DNA of 6,928 bases from an uncultured Verrucomicrobiota bacterium (GTDB lineage Bacteria; Verrucomicrobiota; Kiritimatiellia; RFP12; UBA1067). The position numbers were made by a program, and so were the translations under genes. The stretch covers positions 1-6,928 of the forward strand of contig CAMOHV010000058.1 of NCBI GenBank assembly GCA_946615275.1, read 5' to 3'. Under the pieces are notes generated by a model, which searched no databases, was not told where the DNA came from, and saw only the letters and a program-made list of their open reading frames with translations. Numbering within the stretch: position 1 is the stretch's first letter; each line of letters opens with the position of its first letter. Below are positions 6,837-6,928 of this stretch, in pieces.

Positions 6837-6928
6837 TTTCTTGAAAACAAGCAATCGGCCTCCGCGCTCTTCCTTGCAACCAGGCCATCGGCGACAGCCA
6901 TCTTCCTTGAAGACAGGCCCGCTAACCC
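6837..6928. repeat. Degenerate 33-base tandem repeat running off the window
   Basis: Three copies begin at 6837, 6870 and 6903, exactly 33 bases apart; the third is cut after 26 bases. Each starts TT(T/C)CTTG. Copies one and two match at 23 of 33 positions by eye; copies two and three match at 14 of the first 17. The period is a multiple of three. On the minus strand the region is open from the edge and reads as 11-residue units: (..)LAGLSSRK, MAVADGLVARK and SAEADCLFSRK. It may be the end of a converging gene or a non-coding dispersed repeat. In either reading the minus-strand frame would run on to a stop at 6716-6718, overlapping the end of the membrane-protein gene. Confidence 0.7.

Noticed and set aside
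6812..6844. Ten-codon frame starting at the ATG overlapping the last stop
   Set aside because: Too short, ends immediately and has no supporting features.

Overview
The window holds three same-strand genes packed head to tail, probably one operon, followed by a short tail of tandem repeats at the right edge. No gene-free stretch exceeds 300 bases. I saw no tRNA, rRNA, CRISPR array, insertion sequence or convincing terminator. The organism is most likely a GC-rich uncultured bacterium of the Verrucomicrobiota/Kiritimatiellota/Lentisphaerota group. This is inferred from three things: the fused PP2C-phosphatase/anti-sigma-kinase protein, a giant secreted protein built of ISGG...AAGIGGG repeats with one InlB/Flg_new-type repeat, and a C-terminal tail ending in FYRVESK. 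Taxonomy is inference only.

Layout. (1) Positions 1-1134: the 3' part of a gene for a SpoIIE/RsbU-type serine phosphatase fused to an RsbW-like HATPase domain. It is cut by the left edge. (2) Positions 1131-5786: a 1551-residue exported protein whose ATG overlaps the upstream TGA (ATGA). In order it has a signal peptide, a short beta-rich module, a long glycine-rich region, one InlB-type repeat, three large related modules and a C-terminal domain. (3) Positions 5802-6812: a 336-residue protein with a GTG start. It has three predicted membrane segments and a probably extracytoplasmic C-terminal domain of a family I do not recognise. It is visibly less GC-rich than the rest. (4) Positions 6837-6928: at least two and a half copies of a degenerate 33-base tandem repeat running off the window. 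Read on the minus strand it stays open and gives 11-residue units.

How they may work together: the first protein looks like a partner-switching regulator, with a phosphatase that reactivates an STAS anti-sigma antagonist and a kinase/anti-sigma module that inactivates it. No STAS partner is in the window. Its translational overlap with a giant surface or matrix-like protein, followed 15 bases later by a membrane protein, suggests a signalling-plus-surface-structure operon. That link rests only on gene order and spacing. The most novel-looking elements are the modular Gly-rich surface protein, the orphan membrane protein with its composition shift, and the 33-base repeat at the right edge.
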